Shown in pieces: positions 37,278-46,533 of a stretch of DNA of 64,000 nucleotides. The DNA comes from Bifidobacterium breve DSM 20213 = JCM 1192. Lineage in GTDB: Bacteria > Actinomycetota > Actinomycetes > Actinomycetales > Bifidobacteriaceae. Positions within the stretch are counted from its first letter, which is position 1, and each line of letters starts with the position of its first letter. The stretch lies in the NCBI RefSeq assembly GCF_001025175.1, contig NZ_AP012324.1, positions 1,798,001-1,862,000 of the forward strand, in the 5' to 3' direction. Both the position numbers and the translations under genes were made by a program. The notes under the pieces are model-generated. The model made no database searches, was not told the origin of the DNA, and saw nothing but the letters and a program-made list of their open reading frames with translations.

Positions 37278-37371
37278 GGTTCATCAGTGTACGCAAAGCC
37301 TACGATTAAGAACGACATGCCGAGTTGCTTTGTCCAGCACCATAATGTAATATCTACGACTGTTGCCAAAA

Positions 37372-37445
<74 letters not shown>

Positions 37446-37450
37446 CCCAT

Positions 37451-37489
37451 AAGGAGAAACGTTGATTTTTCAACGTTTCTCCTTTTTTT
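37451..37489 (+). terminator. tRNA-Pro terminator
   Basis: AAGGAGAAACGTTGA and TCAACGTTTCTCCTT form a 15-bp stem with a 4-nt loop, then TTTTT. Confidence 0.93.
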
Positions 37490-37554
37490 GTTTTATCCTC
37501 ACCAAGTATCACTATCCACATCATTATTTTGGGTTCCGAGACTTAAAGAAAGTC

Positions 37555-37610
37555 GGCGGATTCTAGTGGTGGTTGCAACACCTGTGTTGCAACCACCACT
37601 AGAATCCGCC
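37555..37610. repeat. Near-gapless 27-bp perfect inverted repeat
   Basis: The 27 bases from 37555 (GGCGGATTCTAG...) are repeated exactly in reverse complement from 37584 to 37610, with only CT between them. No T-run follows on either strand. It is the most perfect palindrome in the window and can extrude as a cruciform. It stands before a permease remnant in a 580-bp stretch that holds no intact gene. Confidence 0.95.
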
Positions 37611-37699
37611 AATCAACGGTTCCATCCACCGACGCAATGGCAATATCTTCGGGAATGCGCATTTGCACCCAGACAGACTTCTTGGTCGATCGAGCACCA

Positions 37700-37912
37700 C
37701 CACATGCCATCGCTCCACAAGTAGCCGCATTTTTCGCAGCTCAAACTAACAATATCGGAACAGGCGCCGCAGCTGCGTTGCTCGCAGCACTGCCCGTCAT
37801 CATTGCCTATCTATTTCTTCAGCGATATTTCATTGCTGGAATGGTTGCAGGTGTCGAAAAAACATTATTCAAGTGCAGCACGACTCTGAATAAATACCGG
37901 CACAAGGAATAA
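37700..37912 (+). pseudogene. ABC sugar permease (MalG type), C-terminal remnant
   Basis: The frame open from about 37637 encodes VAAFFAAQTNNIGTGAAAAL, then LAALPVIIAYLFLQRYFIAG and MVAGVEKT before a short foreign tail and stop. This is the last transmembrane segment and closing motif of MalG-type permeases, as seen in gltC here. No EAA loop or earlier segments are present, and there is no ribosome site. Confidence 0.8.
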
Positions 37913-38026
37913 GCATTCAAAGCAACACATGCTCATGGCATTGTTGATGGCGCACCGTAACATATCGCCCGAATCAATCGATCGCTGCTTCCGTATGCAA
38001 TACCGTGAAATCTCATGAGAGGAAAT

Positions 38027-39217
38027 ATGAAGAAGAGCTTGCTTGCGCTGGCCTCAGGCGCATTCATTCTCGGCGCCGCCGAGTTCGTGATGATGGGCAT
38101 TCTGCCGCAGGCCGCAGCCGCCACCGGCGTGGACATCCCTACCGCCGGCCACTATATTTCCGCGTATGCCATCGGCGTGTGTTTCGGCACATTGATTCTG
38201 GTGTTCGGCCGCAAAGTGCCACCAAAGGATCTCATTATTGCGTTCATGGTTATCGCCTTGATGGGTAACCTGTTCTCCGCATTCTCAGCCAACGCTGCCA
38301 TGCTCGTCATTGCGCGATTCATCTCCGGTCTGCCGCACGGCGCATTCTTCGGCACCGCCACGCTTATCGCCAAAACCCTGGCCGATAAAGGCAAAGAGGC
38401 GCAGGCCGTATCCATAATGGTCACGGGACAAACTTTGGCCAATATGTTGGGCGTGCCGGCAGGCACCTTGATGGCCGAGTTTCTCTCCTGGCGTCTTGCC
38501 TTCGGCATTCTGGCCGCATGGGCCGCAATGACGATAGTGCTGTCACTGGCATGGATTCCATTCGTGGCACCAATCAAAGATGCCGGCATCGCCGGTCAGT
38601 TCAAATTCCTCACTCGCCGAGGCCCCTGGGTGATCTTGGCTGCCGTGTTCACTGGCAACGCAGGCGTGTTCTGCTGGTGGAGCTACATCTCTCCCTGGCT
38701 GCAAAAGACTGGTGGCTGGTCATCTTCCCTCGTACCAATGCTGATGATGCTCGCCGGATTCGGCATGGTAGTTGGCGGCATCATCGGTGGCCGTATTACC
38801 GATCGGTGGCGTCATGCCGGCACTGCCGCTCTCGGCCAGTCCATCTCCTGCATTGGTCTGCTGCTTGTGGTGCTGCTGCCCGGCAACCATGGCACTACCG
38901 CGTTGTTGACGTTCTGGATTGCATTCGGATTGTTCTTCATCTCCGCACCGCAACAATTGCTGATGACCGAGGCCGGTCAGGGAGGCGGCGAACTCATTGC
39001 AGGAGCCGCCGTACAAGTGGCATTCAATTTTGGCAATGCCATCGGCTCGATTGTGGGCGGTGCTATGCTCACTTCATTCTCCATGAACTACCGCTTCACC
39101 GGTTTGGGTGGCGTTCCTCTCACCCTGCTCGCAGTCGGCCTGCTCACGTTCTACTCATGGCGATGCGAAACGGACACCGAGGCCATCCATCGCATGCGTG
39201 AAATCAAGGTCGACTGA
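38027..39217 (+). CDS. MFS drug/sugar efflux transporter, DHA1 (AraJ-like)
   Basis: The 396-residue protein has 12 predicted membrane segments and the DHA1 features FILGAAEFVMMGILP (segment 1) and FISGLPHGAFFGTA (segment 4). The family includes AraJ, YdhP and other exporters of sugars or drugs. The ATG at 38027 has GAGAGGAAAT directly ahead and is preferred over ATG 38015. The substrate cannot be inferred. It is monocistronic. Confidence 0.86.
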   Translation: MKKSLLALASGAFILGAAEFVMMGILPQAAAATGVDIPTAGHYISAYAIGVCFGTLILVFGRKVPPKDLIIAFMVIALMGNLFSAFSANAAMLVIARFISGLPHGAFFGTATLIAKTLADKGKEAQAVSIMVTGQTLANMLGVPAGTLMAEFLSWRLAFGILAAWAAMTIVLSLAWIPFVAPIKDAGIAGQFKFLTRRGPWVILAAVFTGNAGVFCWWSYISPWLQKTGGWSSSLVPMLMMLAGFGMVVGGIIGGRITDRWRHAGTAALGQSISCIGLLLVVLLPGNHGTTALLTFWIAFGLFFISAPQQLLMTEAGQGGGELIAGAAVQVAFNFGNAIGSIVGGAMLTSFSMNYRFTGLGGVPLTLLAVGLLTFYSWRCETDTEAIHRMREIKVD

Positions 39218-39300
39218 GACCAAGCTCACAGCCTATTCCCTGACGTGTCTGTGCACAGTATTAATAGACTGGAATCAGACGCGATTCAGGGAGGTCTCTC

Positions 39301-41502
39301 GTGGCTGACGAAGAAGCATTGCTCAAACAATTTGCCGCACAATTCGCTCACGGCCCGAATGATGCTGACGACACAGACGCAGCGGCCGCGGCACAACACG
39401 CGAACAACCCAAAAAATCAGGCCGCGACCAACGCCGAACAATCGTCAACGAGCTTTGACACCCAACAATTCCTGAACGGATTGGACGCGATTTTCGACCG
39501 TCATGCGGCCGCCACCGAAGCCGGCCCGTATTTGGAACAGGCGATGGTTGACGCAGAGAATGCCGGCGATGAAGCCGGACTGTTGACCGTACTCAACGAA
39601 ACAATGGGCTTCTACCGTTCGCAAGGACGTCATAAGGACAACCAGTGGATCGTGCAGCGAGCTCTGGAACTGGCCGCTCGCATGGGCCTGACCACCGGCA
39701 CATCCGAAGCATGGGCCACCACGCTCATCAACTGCGCCACCGCCATGCGCGCCGCCAAGCAATATGACCAGGCCGAAGACCTCTACCACCAGGCCCAGGA
39801 TGTATGCCGTCATTCGCTGGCGCCCACCGACCGCAGACTTGCGGCGCTTCACAATAACCTCTCAATGCTCTACAGCGAAACGAACCGACCGGATAAGGCC
39901 GAGCTTGAGCTGCGCGAAGCACTCCGCATCATCGAAGCATCGAGCGTGAACCCGGACGAGGATATCGATGTGGCCAGCTCGCATACAAATCTGGCGCTGA
40001 CCTTGCTGACCGAGCACAAGCTGGAAGGCGCCCACTGGCACGCGGCCAAGGCATTGGATATCTATAAGACCGGTCATCTGGAGCATTCCGCACATTACGC
40101 CTCCGCATTGGCCGGCTACGCGCAGGTATGCTTTGCCGAAAAGCGATATGCAGATGCCGTCGCCGGGTACCGTCATGCGCTGGACGTGATCGAGGAATGC
40201 TACGGCAAGGACACCGATTACTGGCGTATCACCGAAGACAATCTGCGGCAGGCCGAGTCTCAGGCACAAGCCGCGGGTATCGATATCGTTCCGAATGACA
40301 CTACGGATGCAACCACTGCGTCCGCACAGGAAGCGACCAACGCCGGCACCTCTCGCCAAAATTCCACCGATGCACCAGTCATGCCGACTGCCTTGGTATC
40401 CGATTCCGCCGCAACCGCCACTTCTGTAGTTGGAATTTCCGGCCTGAAACTGGCCCGCGCTTTCTGGACGCAGGTCGGCAAACCGATGATCGCAGCCAAA
40501 TACCCGCAATACGTTGCTCGTATTGCCGTCGGTCTGGTGGGGCACGGATCGGAATGCTATGGGTTCGATGACGCATATTCGCAAGACCATGACTTCGGCC
40601 CGCGATTCTGCTTGTGGCTTTCCGATGAGGATTACACCGCCATAGGCGAGCAACTGCAGACCGATTATGACGCGCTGCCCCGAGACTTCAGCATTGACGC
40701 ACAAGGGCATGCGGTATTCTCCACGAATACCTCGGCTATTGCAACAGACCATGGCACTCCCTCCCCCGCCACTCCACGCGCACAGGGCGCAAACCGACGC
40801 GATGGCGTGTTCCGTATCGGTGATTTCTTCGAGTCGATCACCGGATACCGCACCGCTCCGGCACAGACTTCGCCTCACGAATGGTTGATGTTGGATGAGG
40901 CCACACTGGCCGCCGCCACTAATGGCGAGGTGTTTGCAGACCCCACCGGGCAATTCTCCAAGACCCGCCAAGGATTCAAAGATATGCCGGACGATGTGCG
41001 ACTGGCACTGATTTCCAAGCGTTTGGGCATGATCGCACAAGCCGGTCAATACAATCTGCCACGTTCGCTGAAACGTGGCGATGGCGCCGCCGCATGGCTG
41101 TCCATCCACGAGTTCGTGAATGCCGCCTCCTCATTGGTGTTTCTCATCAATGTGCCGATGGTGGCCGGCTATCTGCCGTACTACAAATGGCAGTTCGCGG
41201 CACTGCGCAAGCTGTCCAAATCGATGTTCGCGCTGCTGCCTGATGTGGCCGAACAACTGGAAAGCGTAATGCGTCTGAGCTCAGCGGCTTGCTACGGCGG
41301 CGCCGGTTTCGGCGAGGGCGGCAAGGGTTCCGCCCCGGCGATTGACCAAATCAACGGGATTGTGGAACATATCGCCGCAGAGATTGTCAAGGAACTCCAG
41401 AGGGAACACCTGACCACGTCAACCGAAACCTTCCTGGAATGGCAACGGCCTTACATTGAAGATCACATCGCCTCCGACGATCCAGTGCTCAAGAGTTTGT
41501 GA
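39301..41502 (+). CDS. TPR protein with C-terminal DUF4037 nucleotidyltransferase-like domain
   Basis: The 733-residue protein has an Ala/Asp-rich head, tetratricopeptide-like helices (about 90-320; for example AALHNNLSMLYSETNRPDKA and AKQYDQAEDLYHQA), a polar linker, and a DUF4037 region. DUF4037 begins near GHGSECYGFDDAYSQDHDFG, a nucleotidyltransferase-fold pattern with the S and paired Asp residues present. Translation probably starts at GTG 39301 after GGGAGG. The next gene, DUF4125, begins nine bases on, and the two families are usually neighbours. No function has been shown to my knowledge. Confidence 0.8.
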   Translation: MADEEALLKQFAAQFAHGPNDADDTDAAAAAQHANNPKNQAATNAEQSSTSFDTQQFLNGLDAIFDRHAAATEAGPYLEQAMVDAENAGDEAGLLTVLNETMGFYRSQGRHKDNQWIVQRALELAARMGLTTGTSEAWATTLINCATAMRAAKQYDQAEDLYHQAQDVCRHSLAPTDRRLAALHNNLSMLYSETNRPDKAELELREALRIIEASSVNPDEDIDVASSHTNLALTLLTEHKLEGAHWHAAKALDIYKTGHLEHSAHYASALAGYAQVCFAEKRYADAVAGYRHALDVIEECYGKDTDYWRITEDNLRQAESQAQAAGIDIVPNDTTDATTASAQEATNAGTSRQNSTDAPVMPTALVSDSAATATSVVGISGLKLARAFWTQVGKPMIAAKYPQYVARIAVGLVGHGSECYGFDDAYSQDHDFGPRFCLWLSDEDYTAIGEQLQTDYDALPRDFSIDAQGHAVFSTNTSAIATDHGTPSPATPRAQGANRRDGVFRIGDFFESITGYRTAPAQTSPHEWLMLDEATLAAATNGEVFADPTGQFSKTRQGFKDMPDDVRLALISKRLGMIAQAGQYNLPRSLKRGDGAAAWLSIHEFVNAASSLVFLINVPMVAGYLPYYKWQFAALRKLSKSMFALLPDVAEQLESVMRLSSAACYGGAGFGEGGKGSAPAIDQINGIVEHIAAEIVKELQREHLTTSTETFLEWQRPYIEDHIASDDPVLKSL

Positions 41503-41511
41503 GGCTCGAAG

Positions 41512-42144
41512 ATGACCGACAACCTTACCACCGACGAACTGCGTGAAACCATTGTGCACCATGAATGGAACCAATTTCAGCACACCAATAACGAGGGCGG
41601 CCGTGCCGCCTGCCAAGGCAATTGGCCGGTTTTCCACCAGATGCGTTTGGCCCAGTTCCTCACATGGGAACGGCCACTGCTCTCCAGCTACGCCGCTGAT
41701 TTGGACGAAGCCGACCACGTTGGCCGCAATCTCGTCACCGAAAAATACGGCCGCATGATGGCCTCCACCGCACCCGACGACTTCGCAAAGAACATCGAAC
41801 CGTACATTCCGCGCCTGACTGAATCTCGTGTGTCCAGGCAAGAACAGGTAATCGCCCAGCAAGTGGCGTGGGCCGCCGATTTCCGTTCGCGGTACCCAAA
41901 GCTTGGCGAGGCGATGCGCGTGCTGACCACCGCCGAGGACACGCCAACGACCACCTCATTTGAAACATATCTACGCGGCGAACTCGGCACATACTCCGAC
42001 ATGACTTTTGACCTCTATGAAGCGATGATCCGCGAACGAGCCGACACAACCCCTCAGCACAACATCACCGAAGAAACTTTGCTGAACACCGTGCAACTCG
42101 GCGGGTTCAGCACTCTTGACGAGGCCGAGGCGGCTCAACGCTGA
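41512..42144 (+). CDS. DUF4125 family protein
   Basis: The 210-residue soluble protein carries the DUF4125 signature: HHEWNQFQHTNNEGGRAACQ, FHQMRLAQFLTW, DLDEADHVGRNLVTEKYGRM. It follows the TPR-DUF4037 gene by nine bases and should be co-translated. DUF4125 proteins are found in gut Actinobacteria and Firmicutes beside DUF4037 proteins. One idea is a toxin-antitoxin-like or nucleotide-transfer pair, which is inference only. No catalytic residues are known. Confidence 0.8.
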   Translation: MTDNLTTDELRETIVHHEWNQFQHTNNEGGRAACQGNWPVFHQMRLAQFLTWERPLLSSYAADLDEADHVGRNLVTEKYGRMMASTAPDDFAKNIEPYIPRLTESRVSRQEQVIAQQVAWAADFRSRYPKLGEAMRVLTTAEDTPTTTSFETYLRGELGTYSDMTFDLYEAMIRERADTTPQHNITEETLLNTVQLGGFSTLDEAEAAQR

Positions 42145-42161
42145 CGCTGCGCGCACCACAA

Positions 42162-43886
42162 CTACAGGCTGAATAGACCCCAGAATGCCAGTGTAGTGCA
42201 TGTAGCGAGCGCTGCCACCACCATGATGATGCCGGCCGCACAGCGAGCGCCCATGATGTCTGCGCGGTGACGCCATAACCGCTCCGCGACCACGGCGAAC
42301 AGCAGTACCAGCACCACCGTCAATGCCTGCAATACCCGCCATCCGATGCCGAAAAGCCGCGGATGTGGCATAACATATACAGCCGCCACCCCTACGGCAC
42401 CCATATACCCGTACAGCAGTACGGTAATCACCATTATCGCAACGCCTAAGCCGGCAATAGGCCCTGCAACACTACGGGGCATGGCCCGCCACGCCAACAC
42501 AGGATTGGCATGCATCGCACGCCAATCGCGCAACGTGTACAGGCGGTTACCGTCAACAACTATTGCATTACGACGCCGGTGACGGTTGCCATCATCGTCA
42601 ACATGCGTACCGGCATCTCTCCGATACGGCTGATTCCATCCGGCAGGCATGTTTCGTCCTGGTACACGCCGACCCAACGCACCGCGCATGCGCAGCCAAT
42701 CCACAATATCCATGGCAATACCAAGTATGACCGCAATCAGCATAAGCACCGGCCCTGCAATCATGATGCCCGCCAACACACCAAGCGAGCCGATAATACC
42801 CGACTTGGTTTGCTGCGGTGCCGCAAACTGCTGATGAGGATGCACTCCGGCGATCTGTGGCGTGGCCCATCCGTCAGCCTGAGCGCCTGCGGCAATACCA
42901 TTCACCCAGTTCTCCAACGCCTGCGTATACCCTTGCGCCAACGGTAGATTCAGCGTGAACAGTCCCTTGCCGGCCCGCATCTGATGGTTGCCGACAAAGT
43001 ACCGCACAGTAACGTTCTCATTGCCTGCGCTGCGAGCCGCGTCAATGATGCGCTGCGCACCTTGCTCAATGGGCATGGCGGTGTCAGAAGCGCCGTAATT
43101 CACCAGAAGCGGCATGGTCAAAGAACGCAGGTAATGATCGGCATCGAAATCGGCATAGGCAAGATCAAAAGGAGCGTAGTTGAGCGACATGAGTTTGGCC
43201 GTGTCTTTGACCACAGGAGCGGGCGCGCCGGCTTCATGCATATAGGCGCTGACGGCCATGGCCATTTGCTCGCGACCTTTAAATACTGGTGCCGAAGTCA
43301 GGACGGCAAAAGCGATATCCTGCCGCTTGGATGCCAGAATCGTGGATATCCATGTGCCTTCGGATTCGGCGTAGATGCCGGTTTTTGCCGGATCGACGCC
43401 TGCAGTGCTACGCAACACATCCAAAGAACTGCTGTATTCGCGGGCGAATCGCTGGTAGTCGCGATGCAGCACGGTGTAATTGTCATTGCGCTTGGCCGGA
43501 ACCAGCGTCACAATACCGGCGGATGCCATAGCGTTGGCAATGTCGCCGAAGTCCTCGGCCCCGCTGGTGCCGGATCCATGGATGAACAGGCAGGCCGGGC
43601 GACTGCCAGGCGCATCAATCGGCTCCCGCAAGATGGCCGGCAACGTGACTCCATCGTCCACTTCAATAGACAACTTCGTTTCACGAGTGCGATATCTGCC
43701 CTCATGCGGAATGTCCGCATGAGCAGGAGCAATAGCGGGATCAGGCGAGGAAACGGCAATATGATCGCTATAAGGCCGAGTGCTCCACTGCGGCATCATC
43801 GCCCAGCCAAGCAGGGAGAACACTAACGCAATCACCACCGCAATCGCAGCGATATTCAGCACTCGCCGCACTGTGATCCGCGTCAT
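42162..43886 (-). CDS. Membrane-bound alpha/beta hydrolase with C-terminal multispan domain
   Basis: The 574-residue protein has an N-terminal anchor (12-32) and an external alpha/beta hydrolase domain (about 75-340) with LFIHGSGTSGAED (oxyanion region), the nucleophile elbow YAESEGTW and a late VGNHQM His. Four membrane segments follow in the last 200 residues. The AESEG elbow replaces Gly at the first position of GxSxG, as in some esterases. The start at 43886 follows GGGGGAGG. It may hydrolyse an ester at the outer surface. The added multispan region is not typical and its role is unknown. Confidence 0.78.
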   Translation of the reverse strand: MTRITVRRVLNIAAIAVVIALVFSLLGWAMMPQWSTRPYSDHIAVSSPDPAIAPAHADIPHEGRYRTRETKLSIEVDDGVTLPAILREPIDAPGSRPACLFIHGSGTSGAEDFGDIANAMASAGIVTLVPAKRNDNYTVLHRDYQRFAREYSSSLDVLRSTAGVDPAKTGIYAESEGTWISTILASKRQDIAFAVLTSAPVFKGREQMAMAVSAYMHEAGAPAPVVKDTAKLMSLNYAPFDLAYADFDADHYLRSLTMPLLVNYGASDTAMPIEQGAQRIIDAARSAGNENVTVRYFVGNHQMRAGKGLFTLNLPLAQGYTQALENWVNGIAAGAQADGWATPQIAGVHPHQQFAAPQQTKSGIIGSLGVLAGIMIAGPVLMLIAVILGIAMDIVDWLRMRGALGRRVPGRNMPAGWNQPYRRDAGTHVDDDGNRHRRRNAIVVDGNRLYTLRDWRAMHANPVLAWRAMPRSVAGPIAGLGVAIMVITVLLYGYMGAVGVAAVYVMPHPRLFGIGWRVLQALTVVLVLLFAVVAERLWRHRADIMGARCAAGIIMVVAALATCTTLAFWGLFSL

Positions 43887-43957
43887 CCGTTCTACCTCCC
43901 CCACAAGCATAGAACGCCTTACTTCAGATATCGCATAGTACCGAAGTATGATTTCTT

Positions 43958-43990
43958 AGCCCCTCAGTCAGCTGTGCTCGCAAAGGGGCT
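43958..43990. repeat. Short intergenic palindromic repeat
   Basis: AGCCCCTCAGTCAGCTG...CAAAGGGGCTT: half of the CCCTCAGTC family in shortened form. It lies between the hydrolase and the acidic membrane protein and probably terminates the latter. Confidence 0.55.
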
Positions 43991-44006
43991 TGCCAAACAA
44001 TACGAG

Positions 44007-44726
44007 TTATTTTTTCTTCACGGCGCCCATAATGGCCCACACGATAGCTATGGCCACCAAGACCACGCCCACTATTGCGCAGACAATAGCCACCAACACC
44101 TGCGGATCAGCGGCGAACTGTGTGATCAGCATATCGGGGAACGTCACGCCGAAGAACAACCCCAGTGCGCCAATCAATACGCCCAATAGACCGAAAACAA
44201 CGGTCAGTGTACTGATGCTGCTTTTCTTGGCAGGTTCCATCCTTGTGCTCGACTGAGACTGAGCATCCACATGCTGTGCGGATGAGGCGAATTCCGCATT
44301 AGGCGAAGTTCCAGATGCAGTCTGTTCATTCCCCGAGGAAGCGTTGCCCGCCGCATAGAGCGGAATGTCGCTTGCGGGCGGAATTGACGTATCGGCAACC
44401 GCCTCCAGAGGAATCGTCTTCTCGTGGTCGTCCGACACGATATCTTCAGATTCCTGATTGTCGTCAGCAGCCGGAATCACCGTCGTTGCCGAACCATCAG
44501 CCGCCGTAGTCATTGGCCGAGTCTCATCAATACTGCCGTCAACCACGGGCAGGGCCGAGGTCTCCACCGCATCTGCAGCTGTTGGCAGCACCTCGGTCTC
44601 AGCCGCCGTTTCATTATCGGGCGAATGCAGCACCTTGGTCTCGTCTGCATCGTCGGATACCGACAGCGGACGGGTCTTGGCCTGGTCTTCGATGGTCTTC
44701 AGTTCCTTGGTGTCGTCGCTCATCAT
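44007..44726 (-). CDS. Acidic Thr-repeat membrane protein coupled to PspC
   Basis: The 239-residue protein has a strongly acidic N-terminal 125 residues. In it a short unit T-x-[VIPA]-[LMIP] followed by an Asp recurs about eight times (KTRPLSVSDD, ETKVLHSPD, ETEVLPTAAD, ETSALPVVD, ETRPMTTAAD, TTVIPAADD, KTIPLEAVAD). A polar linker and two membrane segments (about 170-192 and 208-232) end in KKK. The ATGATG start overlaps the stop of the PspC gene, so translation is coupled. The repeated acidic threonines resemble Ser/Thr-kinase phospho-sites read by FHA domains. No family is recognised. Confidence 0.7.
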   Translation of the reverse strand: MMSDDTKELKTIEDQAKTRPLSVSDDADETKVLHSPDNETAAETEVLPTAADAVETSALPVVDGSIDETRPMTTAADGSATTVIPAADDNQESEDIVSDDHEKTIPLEAVADTSIPPASDIPLYAAGNASSGNEQTASGTSPNAEFASSAQHVDAQSQSSTRMEPAKKSSISTLTVVFGLLGVLIGALGLFFGVTFPDMLITQFAADPQVLVAIVCAIVGVVLVAIAIVWAIMGAVKKK

Positions 44727-46420
44727 TCTGCCTTTCCTGAGTCCTCGGTGTATCCGTTCGTCGTATCGAAGTTGTTCCTGAATTGCATATACGTCGACCC
44801 TTCCCAATCCGAGATATAGATCATATTCACCCGGGCGCCGGCCGAGAAGGGGATGTCTACGAGCAGCTCAGGGCCATTTGCCGGCATTTTGCTATCGTCC
44901 GTCATCCAGGCATAGTTGGTGTCATAGCTGTCGATGGAATACCCCTGATCGGTATCGGAAAACCCGATAAGGTCCACCGTGTCATATATCACCGCATACT
45001 TGCCGCCCATGCTGTTGCTGTACGTGTACCCGCGCCACGCACTGCCAATGCCGTAGGAGCACCCGTCAGGAAGAATGATGTGAACCTGAGCCTGAACCGC
45101 GGATATGGTGATGGTTCCCGCCGGGCAGTTGCTGATGGACGTATTGCCATTCGACAATTCCAGCTTATGAGGCGCATGGCTGCTTTCCCAATCCGACAGG
45201 TCAAGCACAGCCTGGCTGGAGTCGTAGTCGTCACCGGAGAACCATACGCCCCTCACGAGTTTATCGAATGTCCGTTGGCTGGAATCCGCATAAAACTGGT
45301 CGTTGACCTGCACCTGGTTCATACCATACGCGTCCACCGACGCATGGCCGCCAGCACTGGACAGCGTGATATCCGTGTAACTGATATTGGTATGCGTCGC
45401 ATCGTAATGGCGGATGGCATACGTACCGCTCGCGATAATCATGCACATCGCGCAGGCTCCGGCCATCAAGCCCAGCGGAATCAGTCCACCTGCACGACGC
45501 CCCTTGAATCCCAGCACAATGACAATCAGACCCATCACCACGCATACTGCGGAAATCCATATGGTGCCCACGCGCACGATGCCACTGACGTCCATGTCAT
45601 ATTCCCAAATCACCGCCATAACGGCAGCGAAAGAAATGAAGGACAGTCCCAATACGCTCAGCACCACAACCGGGCCGGCCGGCTTGCGGCGGGTGGAGGA
45701 ACGCGGCGCCGCAGCCGCGACAGGATTGGGCATTGCATACTTGCCCGCAGGGATGCCATCTACCGGCATCGCCGCAGAGCCGCTTGTGGGATTATACGGC
45801 CGCTGCCCCGCCTGCGGAACAGGCTGTGAAACATATGGAACCGACTGTGAAACAGGTTGTGAAACATATGGAGGCATCGTTGCAGACGGTTGCATAGAGG
45901 GGTTCGGTGCAAGGTTATTCGGATTATTCGGTCCGTTCGGATTATTCGGCGGCGCGGTGGACTGACCACCGTGGTACCCGAAACCGTATCCTTCCTGCTG
46001 ACGAACACCGCTTTGCGCAATCAGCCACAGCACCAGAGCGGCGAGCGCAATGCACACCCAGCCGGCGCCTGGAATCAGCACAGCCACAGCCATAAACAGG
46101 AAGCAGCCAAGACAATTCCAATCCCACTGGCCTTCAATCAAATCTTCGGCGAGAATCTGCCCGCTGCGCACATCGGGAATGAGAAACCATCCCATTGCGT
46201 ATAGCGCCGCGCCAAAACCAAAGAACAGCGTGGCCACAATCATCAGCGCACGCACTAATGTCGGACTCCAACCGAGACGCTGCGCGATACCACTGCATAC
46301 GCCGCCAATCCAACGATCATTGCCGCGGATTAATCCGGAAGAACGCACCCATGTAAAGAAACGCCGCGGAGCTTTGCCCGGCTGCGGCTGTTGATACGAA
46401 TTCATATGTGGACTGCTCAT
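44723..46420 (-). CDS. PspC-domain membrane protein with large external region
   Basis: The PspC domain (RWIGGVCSGIAQRLGWSPTL, residues about 35-90) is followed by membrane segments and a Pro/Asn/Gln-rich linker with repeated NPNGPNNPN and YVSQPV. Three further segments precede an external domain of about 200 residues rich in Asp, Ser and Tyr. The 565-residue protein probably senses envelope stress. It is divergent from a PspC-containing histidine kinase and its regulator, a LiaFSR-like arrangement, and its C-terminal part resembles LiaF-type adhesin-like folds. The start at 46420 follows GGAAGC. Confidence 0.8.
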   Translation of the reverse strand: MSSPHMNSYQQPQPGKAPRRFFTWVRSSGLIRGNDRWIGGVCSGIAQRLGWSPTLVRALMIVATLFFGFGAALYAMGWFLIPDVRSGQILAEDLIEGQWDWNCLGCFLFMAVAVLIPGAGWVCIALAALVLWLIAQSGVRQQEGYGFGYHGGQSTAPPNNPNGPNNPNNLAPNPSMQPSATMPPYVSQPVSQSVPYVSQPVPQAGQRPYNPTSGSAAMPVDGIPAGKYAMPNPVAAAAPRSSTRRKPAGPVVVLSVLGLSFISFAAVMAVIWEYDMDVSGIVRVGTIWISAVCVVMGLIVIVLGFKGRRAGGLIPLGLMAGACAMCMIIASGTYAIRHYDATHTNISYTDITLSSAGGHASVDAYGMNQVQVNDQFYADSSQRTFDKLVRGVWFSGDDYDSSQAVLDLSDWESSHAPHKLELSNGNTSISNCPAGTITISAVQAQVHIILPDGCSYGIGSAWRGYTYSNSMGGKYAVIYDTVDLIGFSDTDQGYSIDSYDTNYAWMTDDSKMPANGPELLVDIPFSAGARVNMIYISDWEGSTYMQFRNNFDTTNGYTEDSGKAE

Positions 46421-46533
46421 GCTTCCATTACACAGCCCGAACGCAACCACAAGGCTCGGGGAACACCCTGATTGTTCCCTGAACACCATGTAAAACCCCG
46501 GTTCCAAAGCCCTGAACGCGGCACAATAGAGAT

